Assembly (NCBI RefSeq): GCF_024199945.1
Contig: NZ_JANADP010000001.1
Location: 8,494,001-8,558,000, forward strand
Reading direction: 5' to 3'
Source: Bradyrhizobium sp. CCGUVB4N
GTDB lineage: Bacteria; Pseudomonadota; Alphaproteobacteria; Rhizobiales; Xanthobacteraceae
Length of the DNA: 64,000 bases
Positions 49,993 to 59,048 of the stretch are shown here, piece after piece (positions within the stretch are counted from its first letter, which is position 1; every line of letters starts with the position of its first letter). The notes below the pieces were generated by a model that was not told the origin of the DNA, did not search any database, and worked only from the letters and a program-made list of their open reading frames with translations. The position numbers were made by a program, and so were the translations under genes.

Positions 49993-51864
49993 TCATCTCA
50001 GCACGATCACGTCCTGGTCCGGCTTGTCGGCATAAAGCCGCTCCACCAGCACCGCGCGGCGCTCGAGGCCTGCGCGCTGGTTGATGTAGCCCTTGTCGGT
50101 GAGCTCGTTGCCGTCGATCGAGGGCGGCTCGGCCATCAGCATGGCGCGCGCGATGATGCGACTGCTGGCGCCTTCGCATTCCCTGTTGTGCGCCTCGAGC
50201 CCGCGCTTGAAGCAGGCGATCACCTCGGGGTTCTTCACCGCGTCCTCGAAGCTGAGATCAGGATTGCCAACGAGCTGGCGGCACGCATGCAGGTTCGGCC
50301 AGGCGAGGAGCCCGATGAACGGAAGATCCTGTCCCGCAACCAGCGCGTCATGCACGACGGGCGTCGCAGCCGCGATCGCATCGGTGCGGAGCGAGCCGAC
50401 ATGCACGAAGGTACCGGTGGTGAGCTTGAAGTCTTCCACCACACGCCCCGCGAAGATGATGCCTTTCACCGGATCTGCATCGTCAACGAAAATGCCGGCA
50501 TCGCCGATGCAATAAAAACCCTCTTCGTCGAACATCTTCTTGGTCAGGTCCGGCTGACCGAAGTAACCGGGCGTGACGTTGACGCCGCGCAGGCGCAGCT
50601 CGTATTTCGAGCCGCACGGCACCATCTTCAATTCGACGCCGGGGAACGGCAGGCCGATCAGGCCGACGCGCTCAGTATCCCAATAGGTGCCCGTCGAGGT
50701 CGGTGCGGTCTCGGTCGAACCCCAGCCGGTATAGAACACGATGCGTTCGCCGGTGGTCTTCACGGCGAGAGCCTGCATGCGGTCGTAGAGATCATCAGGC
50801 AACCGCGCGCCGCCATAGGCCATGATCGAGAGATTCTTGAAGAAGGAACGGCACAGCGCATCGTCCTTCTCCATCGCCGCGGCGAGCGCGGCATAACCGG
50901 CAGGCACGTTAGCGTAATAGGTCGGCGAGATCTCGCGGAGGTTCCTGATGGTTTCTTCGAGCTGGCCCGGCATCGGCCGGCCATCGTCGATATAGAGCGT
51001 GCCGCCGTCGACCAGCACCGGATGGAACGCGGCATTGCCGCCCATGGTGTGATTCCAGGGCATCCAGTCGAGCACTGTGGCGAGCGGGCCGCCCGGCGTG
51101 CGCGGCCGCACCTGCATCATCATCGCCGCATTGGCGCACATCATCTCCTGCGTGTTGATGACGGCCTTGGGCATGCCGGTCGAACCTGACGTGAACAGCA
51201 GCTTGCCGACCGTGTCAGGCGTGATCTTTGCGATCGATGCGTCCACATCCGCCGTCACCGGCGTTGCGGCGAGCTCGGCAAAGCTGACACTCTTCACGCC
51301 CTCGCAGGGCCGCGCGACGTGAACAACGGTGACGCCCGAGAGGTCGAGCGCCTTCAGTGCCTTCTCGAAGGTCGGGCCGTCCTGCACCATCACCACGGCC
51401 GGCTTGATCAGATCGAACAGGTACTTCAGCTTGACGTGATCATGGCTCATCAGCGAGTAGGCCGGCGACACCGGCGCTGCCGGGACGCGCGCCTGCATCG
51501 CGGCCTGCGTCATCAGCGCATGCTCGATCGAATTGCCGGAGAGGATCGTCACCGGACGTCCATCGAGCTTCAGATTAAGCAGCGCCTGCGTCAGCGCGTC
51601 GACGGTACGCTTAGCTTCACCATAGGACACCTTGCGCCATTCGCGGTTCGGACCGCCGCGTTGCGCGAGCCAGATGCGCTCGGGTGCTTCCTTGGCCCAT
51701 TTCGCCAGCGAGGCCGGAAGATGCTTTTCGTAGGCCTGCAGCGGAATGCGCGACTTCAGCACCACCGTACCGTCAGTACGCCGCTCGACATCGATGTCGC
51801 GCGCGAGCCACTCGACCTTGCGAAAGGCGGGCTTTGCCATCACCGCCGCCGCGCTTCCACTCAT
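49993..51864 (-). CDS. acyl-CoA synthetase, feruloyl-CoA synthase-like
   Basis: A 623-residue ANL-superfamily CoA ligase. ATP loop LLFTSGSTGMPKAVINTQ near 225, MPWNHTMGGNAAFHPVLVDGGTLYIDDGRP, GWGSTETAPTSTG and NVTPGYFGQPDLTKKMFDEEGFYCIGDAG are typical of feruloyl/aryl-CoA synthetases such as Fcs. It would start degradation of a phenylpropanoid or other aromatic-chain acid; surrounding dehydrogenases and hydratase suit side-chain beta-oxidation. Exact acid not determined. Longer than typical fatty-acid CoA ligases. Confidence 0.85.
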   Translation of the reverse strand: MSGSAAAVMAKPAFRKVEWLARDIDVERRTDGTVVLKSRIPLQAYEKHLPASLAKWAKEAPERIWLAQRGGPNREWRKVSYGEAKRTVDALTQALLNLKLDGRPVTILSGNSIEHALMTQAAMQARVPAAPVSPAYSLMSHDHVKLKYLFDLIKPAVVMVQDGPTFEKALKALDLSGVTVVHVARPCEGVKSVSFAELAATPVTADVDASIAKITPDTVGKLLFTSGSTGMPKAVINTQEMMCANAAMMMQVRPRTPGGPLATVLDWMPWNHTMGGNAAFHPVLVDGGTLYIDDGRPMPGQLEETIRNLREISPTYYANVPAGYAALAAAMEKDDALCRSFFKNLSIMAYGGARLPDDLYDRMQALAVKTTGERIVFYTGWGSTETAPTSTGTYWDTERVGLIGLPFPGVELKMVPCGSKYELRLRGVNVTPGYFGQPDLTKKMFDEEGFYCIGDAGIFVDDADPVKGIIFAGRVVEDFKLTTGTFVHVGSLRTDAIAAATPVVHDALVAGQDLPFIGLLAWPNLHACRQLVGNPDLSFEDAVKNPEVIACFKRGLEAHNRECEGASSRIIARAMLMAEPPSIDGNELTDKGYINQRAGLERRAVLVERLYADKPDQDVIVLR

Positions 51865-51908
51865 TTTGCGTCTCCCGGAATTATTGTCCTTTGCGGATCT
51901 TCGTTGTT

Positions 51909-52715
51909 TCAGCGCTTGATATAGACAGGCTTTCGCTTCTCAAGGAAGGCCCTGATGCCTTCCGAAAATTCCTCGGAGCGGCTGCAGAGGACCTGGTTGC
52001 GGTCCTCCATCGCGATCGCAGCTTCCAGCGATCCGGCATCGACGCTCATGTTGAGACATTCCTTTGACAGGCGCAGCCCAACGGGCGAGGCCGTCATCAT
52101 TGCATCGACATAAGGCTCGGCCGCCGCATCGAGCTTGTCCTCGTCCACGACCTCGGAGACAAGCCCAACCGCAAGCGCGCGCTCGGCGCCGATGAAGCGC
52201 CCGGTCAGGATCAGCTCGGAGGCGACGGAGACGCCGACGAGGCGCGGCAGAAAGTAGCTGGTTCCGATGTCGCAACCGCCAAGGCCAAGCTTGATGAAAG
52301 CGCAGTTCATGCGCGCCGACTTCGTCGCGATGCGGATGTCGGAAGCCAGCGCCAGCGCAAACCCGCCGCCGGCCGCGGCGCCCTGCACCAGAGAGAGGAT
52401 GGGTTGCGGACAGCGGCGCATCAGCATCACGATGTCAGCGATGCGGCGTTGCGAGTCGAGCGACTCGGTCACTCCGGGCGGCTCCTGCTGCCCGGCCCTG
52501 CGCGCCATCGCGGCCTTGAGGTCGAGGCCAGCACAAAAGTTCTTGCCGGCGCCGCGCAGCACGACGACGCGCGTGTCGCGATTGCGCTGCAGGCCCTGGA
52601 AATAGACGTTGAGCGCGTCAATCAGCGCGGGATCGAGCGCGTTGAGGCTCTCCGGACGATTGAGCGTCACCCGGTCGACGCCGTCATCGTGCTCGATCAG
52701 CAGCGGTTGGGACAT
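51909..52715 (-). CDS. enoyl-CoA hydratase/isomerase (crotonase) family protein
   Basis: A 268-residue crotonase-fold enzyme. The oxyanion-hole motifs are GKNFCAGLDLKAAM (about residue 57) and VQGAAAGGGFALALASDIRIA (about 105-125). The catalytic Glu of hydratases would be in the FIKLGLGGCDIGTSYFLPRLVG stretch, where G/D replace the usual E-x-x-x-G-L, so it may be a decyclase, isomerase or hydrolase instead of a standard hydratase. In the same operon as the feruloyl-CoA synthase-like gene. Confidence 0.88.
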   Translation of the reverse strand: MSQPLLIEHDDGVDRVTLNRPESLNALDPALIDALNVYFQGLQRNRDTRVVVLRGAGKNFCAGLDLKAAMARRAGQQEPPGVTESLDSQRRIADIVMLMRRCPQPILSLVQGAAAGGGFALALASDIRIATKSARMNCAFIKLGLGGCDIGTSYFLPRLVGVSVASELILTGRFIGAERALAVGLVSEVVDEDKLDAAAEPYVDAMMTASPVGLRLSKECLNMSVDAGSLEAAIAMEDRNQVLCSRSEEFSEGIRAFLEKRKPVYIKR

Positions 52716-52755
52716 GGGGCCTCGTGCATACCGCTGATTGCGGTGCCAATTGCTG

Positions 52756-52887
52756 CGCCCTCTCCCCTTGTGTGAGAGGGCAAGTCGCTGTGAGCCCAAA
52801 ATTCGCTTGGGTGAGGGGTCTGTCTCCGCGGACGCAAACCCCTCATCCGGCGCTTCGCGCCACCTTCTCCCACAGGGGGAGAAGGGA
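52756..52887. repeat. intergenic inverted repeat (CTCTCCCC...GGGGAGA type)
   Basis: Arms GCCCTCTCCCCTTGTGTGAG and CACAGGGGGAGAAGGG, with inner GGTGAGGGGTCTGTCTCC and CCCCTCATCC. Member of the same family as 5933-6079. Confidence 0.55.
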
Positions 52888-52896
52888 AGAAGTGCC

Positions 52897-53655
52897 CTAC
52901 CGCGGAGCCATGCGAATGGCACCGTCGAGACGAATGGTCTCGCCGTTGAGCATCGGGTTCTCGACCATGTGCACGGCGAGCGCGCCGTATTCCTTGGCAT
53001 CGCCGAGACGCGAGGGATGCGGCACCTGGGCGCCCAGGCTCTTGCGCGCTTCCTCGTTGAGACCCATCAGCAGCGGCGTGAAGAACAGACCGGGCGCAAT
53101 GGTGTTGACGCGGATTTTCTGGCTCGCGAGATCGCGCGCGGCAGGCAAAGTCAAACCGACGACGCCACCCTTCGACGCCGAGTAGGCGATCTGGCCGATC
53201 TGGCCTTCGTAAGCAGCGACCGAGGCGGTGTTGATGATGACGCCGCGCTCTTCACCGATCGGCTCGATCGTGACGAGACGCTCGGCGAACAGACGCAGGC
53301 AGTTGAACGTGCCGATCAGGTTGACGTTGATGATGCGCGCGAACTTTTCCAGCGGATAGACGCCGTCGCGGCCGACAATACGCTGCGAGCCACCGATGCC
53401 GGCGCAGTTCATCAGCACGCGGGCAACGCCATGCGCGGCTTCCGCCTTGGCGATCGCCGCCTTGATCTGCTCTTCGCTGGTGACGTCGGCATGGAGCGCG
53501 ACGCCCTTCACTTCGGCGGCGACCTTCTCGGCATTGTCCTTGTTCTGATCGATCACGCCGATCTTGGCGCCCTTGGCGGCCATGGCGCGCGCAGTCGCTT
53601 CACCAAGACCCGAACCACCACCAGTGATGAGAACGGCTACGTCTTTCAATTCCAT
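52897..53655 (-). CDS. SDR 3-hydroxyacyl-CoA dehydrogenase-like oxidoreductase
   Basis: A 252-residue short-chain dehydrogenase similar to type II 3-hydroxyacyl-CoA dehydrogenase (HSD17B10-like): LITGGGSGLGEATARAMAAKG, NCAGIGG, active site NTASVAAYEGQIGQIAYSASKGGV (S, Y-x-x-x-K) and a tail MLNGETIRLDGAIRMAP. It would oxidise the 3-hydroxyacyl-CoA made by the hydratase in the same cluster. First gene of the long - strand operon after the TetR gene. Confidence 0.9.
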   Translation of the reverse strand: MELKDVAVLITGGGSGLGEATARAMAAKGAKIGVIDQNKDNAEKVAAEVKGVALHADVTSEEQIKAAIAKAEAAHGVARVLMNCAGIGGSQRIVGRDGVYPLEKFARIINVNLIGTFNCLRLFAERLVTIEPIGEERGVIINTASVAAYEGQIGQIAYSASKGGVVGLTLPAARDLASQKIRVNTIAPGLFFTPLLMGLNEEARKSLGAQVPHPSRLGDAKEYGALAVHMVENPMLNGETIRLDGAIRMAPR

Positions 53656-53710
53656 GACAGGCTACCTTTCCTTGGGCGTTTCTTCTCTAGACTTGAACGT
53701 CTCGGCCGGA

Positions 53711-54370
53711 TTATCCGGCAGCGGCAGCTTCCTCGGCTTGCGTGAGGATGCCGCCGCAGATCAGCGTTTCCATGTGCTTGATGTATTGCCGGCAAACGTC
53801 ATCGGTGACCGGACCGACGCCGGTCGCGCGAGACATCGCGTGCCGGCCGAAGAACAGGTGATCGCAGGCGCCGATTAGGCTGGTGTAGAACAGCACCGGA
53901 TCGGTTTGGCGGAACTCGCCGCGGCTGACGCCCTCGGCGAGCAGGCGGCGATGAAAGTCGAGCAGCGGCGCGACGAAGAATTTCGAGACTTCATCCGCCG
54001 AGCCGGCAACGCTCTCGTGCAGGAGATAGTGGATCAGCCGGTTCATGTAGGGGAACCGGTGATAGGCGCGGATGATGCCGGCGATATGCAGCTTCAGCTT
54101 CGCGGTCGAATTGATCGGCTGCGCCAGCAGATATTCGAGGTTCGACATCTCGGTCGCTGCGTCGCGCGCGAGCAGCGCCAGCAGCAGCCCGTCCTTGTTG
54201 CCGAAATGATATTTGACCAGCGCGGCGTTGGCGCCGGACTTCTGGGCGATGTCCGAGAGCGAGATCTCGATCGATGAGCGTTCGATCATCAGCTCGCTCG
54301 CGGCCACGAGCAATTTCTCTGCCGTGGAATTCTTCCCGCTCGGAAGCCTGTTCGGTACGCTGGTAGTCAC
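53711..54370 (-). CDS. TetR-family transcriptional regulator of the acyl-CoA cluster
   Basis: A 219-residue repressor-type protein with GTG start. The helix-turn-helix lies near residues 17-65 (TAEKLLVAASELMIERSSIEISLSDIAQKSGANAALVKYHFGNKDGLLLALLARD). The C-terminal ligand domain contains ADEVSKFFVAPLLDFHRRL and is of the type seen in acyl-CoA responsive regulators. It is divergent from the thiolase gene and heads the direction of the SDR/ligase/dehydrogenase operon, with a 20-bp palindrome between. Ligand inferred as an acyl-CoA. Confidence 0.88.
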   Translation of the reverse strand: MTTSVPNRLPSGKNSTAEKLLVAASELMIERSSIEISLSDIAQKSGANAALVKYHFGNKDGLLLALLARDAATEMSNLEYLLAQPINSTAKLKLHIAGIIRAYHRFPYMNRLIHYLLHESVAGSADEVSKFFVAPLLDFHRRLLAEGVSRGEFRQTDPVLFYTSLIGACDHLFFGRHAMSRATGVGPVTDDVCRQYIKHMETLICGGILTQAEEAAAAG

Positions 54371-54435
54371 GGAGATCCCTTGTTCTCGGCGCTGGAGCGG
54401 GCCGCAGATAAACCCAAGCAGCGCCTCCCCACAAG

Positions 54436-54455
54436 AGTTAATTGATCGATTGACT
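54436..54455. promoter_or_regulatory. 20-bp palindrome, probable TetR operator
   Basis: AGTTAATTGATCGATTGACT: half-sites AGTTAATTGA and (reverse) AGTCAATCGA agree in 8 of 10 positions. It lies 66 bp from the TetR start and 65 bp from the thiolase start, in the middle of the divergent promoter region. Confidence 0.65.
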
Positions 54456-54519
54456 AAACGATATCCCGCCCCTTAAAACCCCGACAACCCAGTTCAGAAC
54501 AATCCAGGGAGAGACCGAA

Positions 54520-55692
54520 ATGGCCGAGGCTTATATCGTCGCCGCTGCGCGTACCGCGGGCGGGCGCAAGGGGGGCCGCCTCGCCGGCTGGCATCCGGCT
54601 GATCTCTCCGCAAAAGTGCTGGACGAGCTGGTCGATCGCACCAAGATCGATCCGGCGCTGGTCGAGGACGTGATCATGGGCTGCGTGATGCAGGTCGGTG
54701 AGCAGTCCAACAACGTCGCACGCAACGCGATCATGGCCTCGAAGCTGCCGGAGAGCGTGCCGGGCACCTCGATCGACCGCCAGTGTGGTTCCTCGCAGCA
54801 GGCGCTGCACTTCGCGGCACAGGCCGTGATGTCCGGCACGATGGACGTGGTGATCGCGGCCGGCGTGGAATCGATGACGCGCGTGCCGATGGGCTTGTCC
54901 TCGCAGCTCGCCGCCAAGAATGGCTTTGGTCACTACAAGAGCCCGGGCATCGAGGCGAAGTACCCAAACATCGTGTTCAGCCAATTCACCGGCGCCGAGA
55001 TGATGGCCGAGAAGTACGGCCTGTCGAAGGATGATCTCGACGAATATTCCTACAACAGCCATCAGCGCGCGATCGCGGCGACGCAGGCCGGTCATTTCAA
55101 GAAGGAGATCGTGCCGCTCGAAATCACCCGCGCGGACGGGTCCAAGGACACGCATCACATCGACGAAGGCATCCGCTTCGACGCCACGCTCGATGGCATC
55201 AAGGGCGTCAAGCTGATCGCAGAGAACGGCAAGCTGACTGCGGCGAGCGCCAGCCAGATCTGCGACGGCGCGTCCGGCGTGATGGTCGTGAACGAGCGCG
55301 GCCTCAAGCAGCTCGGTCTCACACCGCTGGCCCGCATCCACCACATGACCATGACCGGCGGCGATCCCGTCATCATGCTCGACGCCCCCCTGCACGCCAC
55401 CAAGAAGGCGCTGGAGAAGGCCGGCATGAAGGTCGACGACATCGACCTGTTCGAGGTCAACGAGGCTTTTGCTTCGGTGCCGACCGGCTGGCTGAAGACC
55501 ACCGGCGCTGATCCGGCACGTCTTAACGTCAACGGCGGCGCCATCGCGCTCGGCCATCCCCTCGGCGGCTCCGGCACCAAGCTGATGACGACGCTGGTCC
55601 ACGCCCTGCACCAGCGCGGCAAGCGCTACGGCCTGCAGACCATGTGCGAAGGCGGCGGCATGGCCAACGTGACGATCGTCGAGCGGCTGTAA
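54520..55692 (+). CDS. acetyl-CoA acetyltransferase (thiolase)
   Basis: A 390-residue thiolase. Catalytic residues are C89 (SIDRQCGSSQQ), the His near 346 (GGAIALGHPLGGSGTKLMTTL) and C376 (MCEGGGMANV). The divergent position to the TetR gene and to the acyl-CoA operon suggests it completes beta-oxidation of the same substrates. ATG preceded by GGGAGAG. Followed by an acyl-CoA synthetase in the same direction, with a repeat between. Confidence 0.94.
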   Translation: MAEAYIVAAARTAGGRKGGRLAGWHPADLSAKVLDELVDRTKIDPALVEDVIMGCVMQVGEQSNNVARNAIMASKLPESVPGTSIDRQCGSSQQALHFAAQAVMSGTMDVVIAAGVESMTRVPMGLSSQLAAKNGFGHYKSPGIEAKYPNIVFSQFTGAEMMAEKYGLSKDDLDEYSYNSHQRAIAATQAGHFKKEIVPLEITRADGSKDTHHIDEGIRFDATLDGIKGVKLIAENGKLTAASASQICDGASGVMVVNERGLKQLGLTPLARIHHMTMTGGDPVIMLDAPLHATKKALEKAGMKVDDIDLFEVNEAFASVPTGWLKTTGADPARLNVNGGAIALGHPLGGSGTKLMTTLVHALHQRGKRYGLQTMCEGGGMANVTIVERL

Positions 55693-55730
55693 GCCGTCGT
55701 TGTGGCCACATCGGCCACCACATTATAGGT

Positions 55731-55853
55731 GTCGTCCCGGCGAAAGCCGGGACCCATAACCACAGGCGAACGTGGTTAGGCCGCGCTGGGGCGACATCTC
55801 GTTTCAACGATCTGAATCGGTGGTTATGGATCCCGGCCTTCGCCGGGATGACA
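55731..55853. repeat. intergenic palindromic repeat (GTCGTCCCGGC type)
   Basis: Outer arms GTCGTCCCGGCGAAAGCCGG and CCCGGCCTTCGCCGGGATGAC, inner CCCATAACCAC and GTGGTTATGG. Diverged relative of the elements at 2852-2953 and 62194-62277; it separates the thiolase and the synthetase genes by about 185 bp. Confidence 0.65.
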
Positions 55854-55878
55854 CCTTCTTTGTTGCGAGATCTCCGCC

Positions 55879-57423
55879 ATGACCCACCCGTCCATTTACG
55901 CGAAGACCACACCCGACAAGATCGCCTATCAGATGGCCGGGACCGGCAAGGCGATCACCTATCGCGAGCTCGACGAGCTCTCGAACCAGGGCGCAAACCT
56001 GTTCCGCTCCCTCGGTCTGAAGGCCGGCGACCACATCGCGCTGCTGATGGAAAACCGCCTCGCCTTCATGGAGATCTGCTGGGCGGCGCAACGCAGCGGG
56101 CTCTATTACACCGCGATCAGCCGCTACCTGAAGCAGGACGAGATCGACTACATCATCGGCGATTGCGGCGCCAAGGTCGTGATCACCACGCCGAAATGCG
56201 CCGACCAGATCAAGGACCTGGTCAAGGGCACCGCCGGCGAGCCGATCTTCTACATGGTGGATGAGCCCCTGCCCGGCTTCCGCTCCTACGACAAGGAAGC
56301 AGCCGCGCAGCCGACAACGCCGATCGCGGACCAAGTCGCCGGCTACGACATGCTGTATTCCTCAGGCACCACCGGCCGACCGAAGGGCATCAAGAAGGCG
56401 TTCGAGGGCAACGCCATCGATGTGCCGAATGCCTTCCTGCGCGTGCTCTGCGCCGACATGTGCGGCATGAATGCCGAAAGTACTTATCTCTCGCCGGCGC
56501 CGCTCTATCATGCGGCCCCGCTGCGCTTCAACATGATGGCGATCGTGCTCGGCGGCACCTCGATCATCATGGAGCATTTTGACGCCGAGGACTTTCTGAA
56601 GCTGGTCGAGAAGTACAAGGTCACGCAATCGCAGCTCGTGCCGACCATGTTCGTGCGCATGCTCAAGCTGCCGGATGAGGTCCGCACCAAGTACAACGTC
56701 TCGACACTGAAAGGCGCGATCCACGCCGCCGCGCCCTGTCCGGTCGACGTCAAGGCAAAGATGATCGAGTGGTGGGGGCCGATCCTGATCGAGTATTACG
56801 CGGGCTCGGAAGGCAACGGCGTCACCGTCTGCAACTCGCAGCAATGGCTGGAGCATCGCGGCAGCGTCGGCCGCGCCGTGGTCGGCAAGATCAAGATTCT
56901 GGACGAGAACGACGAGGAGCAGCCGGTTGGCGAGATCGGCACGGTCTATTTCGCCGATGCGCCGGCGTTCACCTATCACAACGATCCCGATAAGACGAAG
57001 AAGGCCTACAACGCCAAGGGTTGGTCGACGCTCGGCGACGTCGGCTATCTCGACAAGGACGGCTTTCTCTTCCTCACCGACCGCAAGTCCTACATGATCA
57101 TCTCGGGCGGGGTGAACATCTATCCGCAAGAGACCGAGGACGTGCTGATCACCCATCCGGAGATCGCCGACGTCGCGGTGTTCGGCGTTCCGAACGAGGA
57201 GATGGGCGAAGAGGTCAAGGCGGTGGTGCAGCCGCACGACATGACGCGTGCCGGCAAGGCGCTCGAGGCGGACCTGATCGCCTACTGCAAGACGCGTCTG
57301 TCGGCGATCAAATGCCCACGCTCGATTGACTTCGAAGCTGAGCTACCGCGCACACCGACGGGAAAGCTGGTGAAGCGGCATCTGCGCGACCGGTATTGGC
57401 CGAAGACCGCGGCGAAGATTTAG
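55879..57423 (+). CDS. acyl-CoA synthetase
   Basis: A 514-residue fatty/aryl acid CoA ligase. Motifs: YSSGTTGRPKGIKKAFEG (ATP loop, near 156), EYYAGSEGNGVTVCNSQQW, STLGDVGYLDKDGFLFLTDRKSYMIISGGVNIYPQETEDVLI, and the lysine in PRTPTGKLVKRHLRDRYW. A complete enzyme of the FadD13-like class. Together with the thiolase and the - strand genes it forms a second activation gene for the cluster. Substrate unknown. Confidence 0.92.
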   Translation: MTHPSIYAKTTPDKIAYQMAGTGKAITYRELDELSNQGANLFRSLGLKAGDHIALLMENRLAFMEICWAAQRSGLYYTAISRYLKQDEIDYIIGDCGAKVVITTPKCADQIKDLVKGTAGEPIFYMVDEPLPGFRSYDKEAAAQPTTPIADQVAGYDMLYSSGTTGRPKGIKKAFEGNAIDVPNAFLRVLCADMCGMNAESTYLSPAPLYHAAPLRFNMMAIVLGGTSIIMEHFDAEDFLKLVEKYKVTQSQLVPTMFVRMLKLPDEVRTKYNVSTLKGAIHAAAPCPVDVKAKMIEWWGPILIEYYAGSEGNGVTVCNSQQWLEHRGSVGRAVVGKIKILDENDEEQPVGEIGTVYFADAPAFTYHNDPDKTKKAYNAKGWSTLGDVGYLDKDGFLFLTDRKSYMIISGGVNIYPQETEDVLITHPEIADVAVFGVPNEEMGEEVKAVVQPHDMTRAGKALEADLIAYCKTRLSAIKCPRSIDFEAELPRTPTGKLVKRHLRDRYWPKTAAKI

Positions 57424-57433
57424 CGGACGGTCT

Positions 57434-57526
57434 CGTAGGGTGGGCAAAGGCGCAAAGCGCCGTGCCCACGTCTTCCTGCATTGTTGTAGAGAGATGGTGG
57501 GCACGCCTCGCTTTGCCCACCCTACG
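57434..57526. repeat. intergenic palindromic repeat (GTAGGGTGGGC type), copy 2
   Basis: Arms CGTAGGGTGGGCAAAGGCGC and GCCTCGCTTTGCCCACCCTACG, inner GTGCCCAC and GTGGGCAC, very close to the copy at 46003-46092 and in the same internal orientation. Confidence 0.75.
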
Positions 57527-57544
57527 ACGCCGGGGCAAGCTCCC

Positions 57545-58087
57545 TCAATCAAACAAACTCGGCGTGTGGTTCACCAGCGCGCCTTCGATTTCCAGCATCT
57601 TCAGCTTGGTCACGACGCCGCCATTCGCCGAGAAGCCGCCGGGCTTGTTGCCGGCCGCGAGCACGCGGTGGCAGGGCACGACGATCGGGCACGGGTTGTG
57701 CCCAAGCGCCTGGCCGACATCGCGCGAGAGCTGAACGCCACCGAGGCGCTTGGCGATGTCGCCATAGGTCATGGTCTTGCCGGGCGGGATGGCGCGGGCG
57801 ATCTCATAGACGCCGCGGTTGAAGTCGGGCACGCCGTCGAGATCGAGCGGGATATCGGTGAGGTCGTCGTGCCCGCCGGCGAGCAGCTTGACGATGCGGT
57901 CGATCACCTGCTGCACCTCAGGGGTCGGTTCGGCTTCGGTGGCATCAGCGTGGCGCTGAGCGATGCGGGTGCGGATCTTCTGCTCGCCGCCCATCGGCAG
58001 CTGGGTGCCGTTGATGCCACGCGGGCCCCACGCGATGGCACAAAGGCCGATCTTGGTGTCAAACAGGGCAAAATGCTGGTCGGTCAT
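57545..58087 (-). CDS. ogt: methylated-DNA-[protein]-cysteine S-methyltransferase
   Basis: A 180-residue DNA repair protein that takes the alkyl group from O6-alkylguanine onto C139 in NPCPIVVPCHRVLAAGNKPGGF. The N-terminal domain (MTDQHFALFDTKIGLCAIAW) and helix-turn-helix YGDIAKRLGGVQLSRDVGQALG are in place. The Ada regulatory domain is absent, so it is an Ogt-type enzyme. Start at MTDQHF. Single gene. Confidence 0.94.
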   Translation of the reverse strand: MTDQHFALFDTKIGLCAIAWGPRGINGTQLPMGGEQKIRTRIAQRHADATEAEPTPEVQQVIDRIVKLLAGGHDDLTDIPLDLDGVPDFNRGVYEIARAIPPGKTMTYGDIAKRLGGVQLSRDVGQALGHNPCPIVVPCHRVLAAGNKPGGFSANGGVVTKLKMLEIEGALVNHTPSLFD

Positions 58088-58227
58088 GGCTTGGTTCCTG
58101 AGCTCGCGTCCTTCTCGCATGCCCCCATTGTCATCTCGGCCTAAATCTAGGCTTGGAAATAGTTGCGATCCACCCGGTTTCCGGGAATCTTGCACAGGAG
58201 TTCCACGCCCCTTTCCGCGAGTCCTGA

Positions 58228-59046
58228 ATGCAAAGCCTCCACGTCAACGGATACGACATGCCCTATCTCGACGTGGGCAACGACAGGGACAGGCCGCCGC
58301 TGGTCTGCGTGCACGGCTCGCTCTCCGACTTCCGCGTCTGGGGCTGCGTGCTCGGGCCGCTGACGCAGCGGCACCGGATGATCGTTCCGAGCCTCCGGCA
58401 TTTCTTCCCGGAAAAATGGGACGGCGTCGGCGATACCTATTCGATCGCGCAGCATGTCAGCGACGTCATCGCCTTCATCGAGAAGCTCGACCTCGGCCCG
58501 GTCGATCTGATGGGCCATTCCCGCGGCGGCCACATCTGCTTCCGCGCGGCGCAGCAGCGGCCGGATCTGCTGCGACGGCTGGTGCTGGCCGAGCCCGGCG
58601 GCGAGCTCGATGCGAGTCTCGATCCCGAGTACGCCGGCGGCCCCTCGCCGTTGCTGGCACGGTTCACGGCCTCGGCCGAGAAGATCGCGGACGGCGATGT
58701 CGATGGTGGCCTTGCCGTCTTCGTCGACACGCTGGAAGGCGCCGGCACCTGGCCGCGGCTGCCGGCAATGGTGAAGCAGAACCTTCGCGACAACGCCACT
58801 ACCCTGATCGGCCAGGTCCGCGACAACCGCCCGCCGTTCTCGAAAGCGGATGCGGAAGCGATCAAGATGCCGACGCTGTTCATCCTGGGCGCACAGACCA
58901 AGGGCCTGCTGCCGAAGGTGCTGCATGCGCTCGCCGCTCACGTGCCCTACTCCAAGACGGCGATCATCCCGAACGCGACGCATCCGATGTTCGAGCAAGC
59001 GCCGCAAAAATACTCCGAAGTGGTCCTGGATTTTCTGGCGAGCTGA
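58228..59046 (+). CDS. alpha/beta hydrolase, tandem copy 1
   Basis: A 272-residue alpha/beta hydrolase. Oxyanion area LVCVHGSLSDFRVWG, nucleophile elbow LMGHSRGGHICFRAA (Ser), acid probably in the region TLFILGAQTKGLL, and catalytic His in IPNATHPMFEQAP. The next gene is a closely related copy 2 bp away. Substrate not known; no strong ribosome site. Confidence 0.87.
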   Translation: MQSLHVNGYDMPYLDVGNDRDRPPLVCVHGSLSDFRVWGCVLGPLTQRHRMIVPSLRHFFPEKWDGVGDTYSIAQHVSDVIAFIEKLDLGPVDLMGHSRGGHICFRAAQQRPDLLRRLVLAEPGGELDASLDPEYAGGPSPLLARFTASAEKIADGDVDGGLAVFVDTLEGAGTWPRLPAMVKQNLRDNATTLIGQVRDNRPPFSKADAEAIKMPTLFILGAQTKGLLPKVLHALAAHVPYSKTAIIPNATHPMFEQAPQKYSEVVLDFLAS

Positions 59047-59048
59047 TC

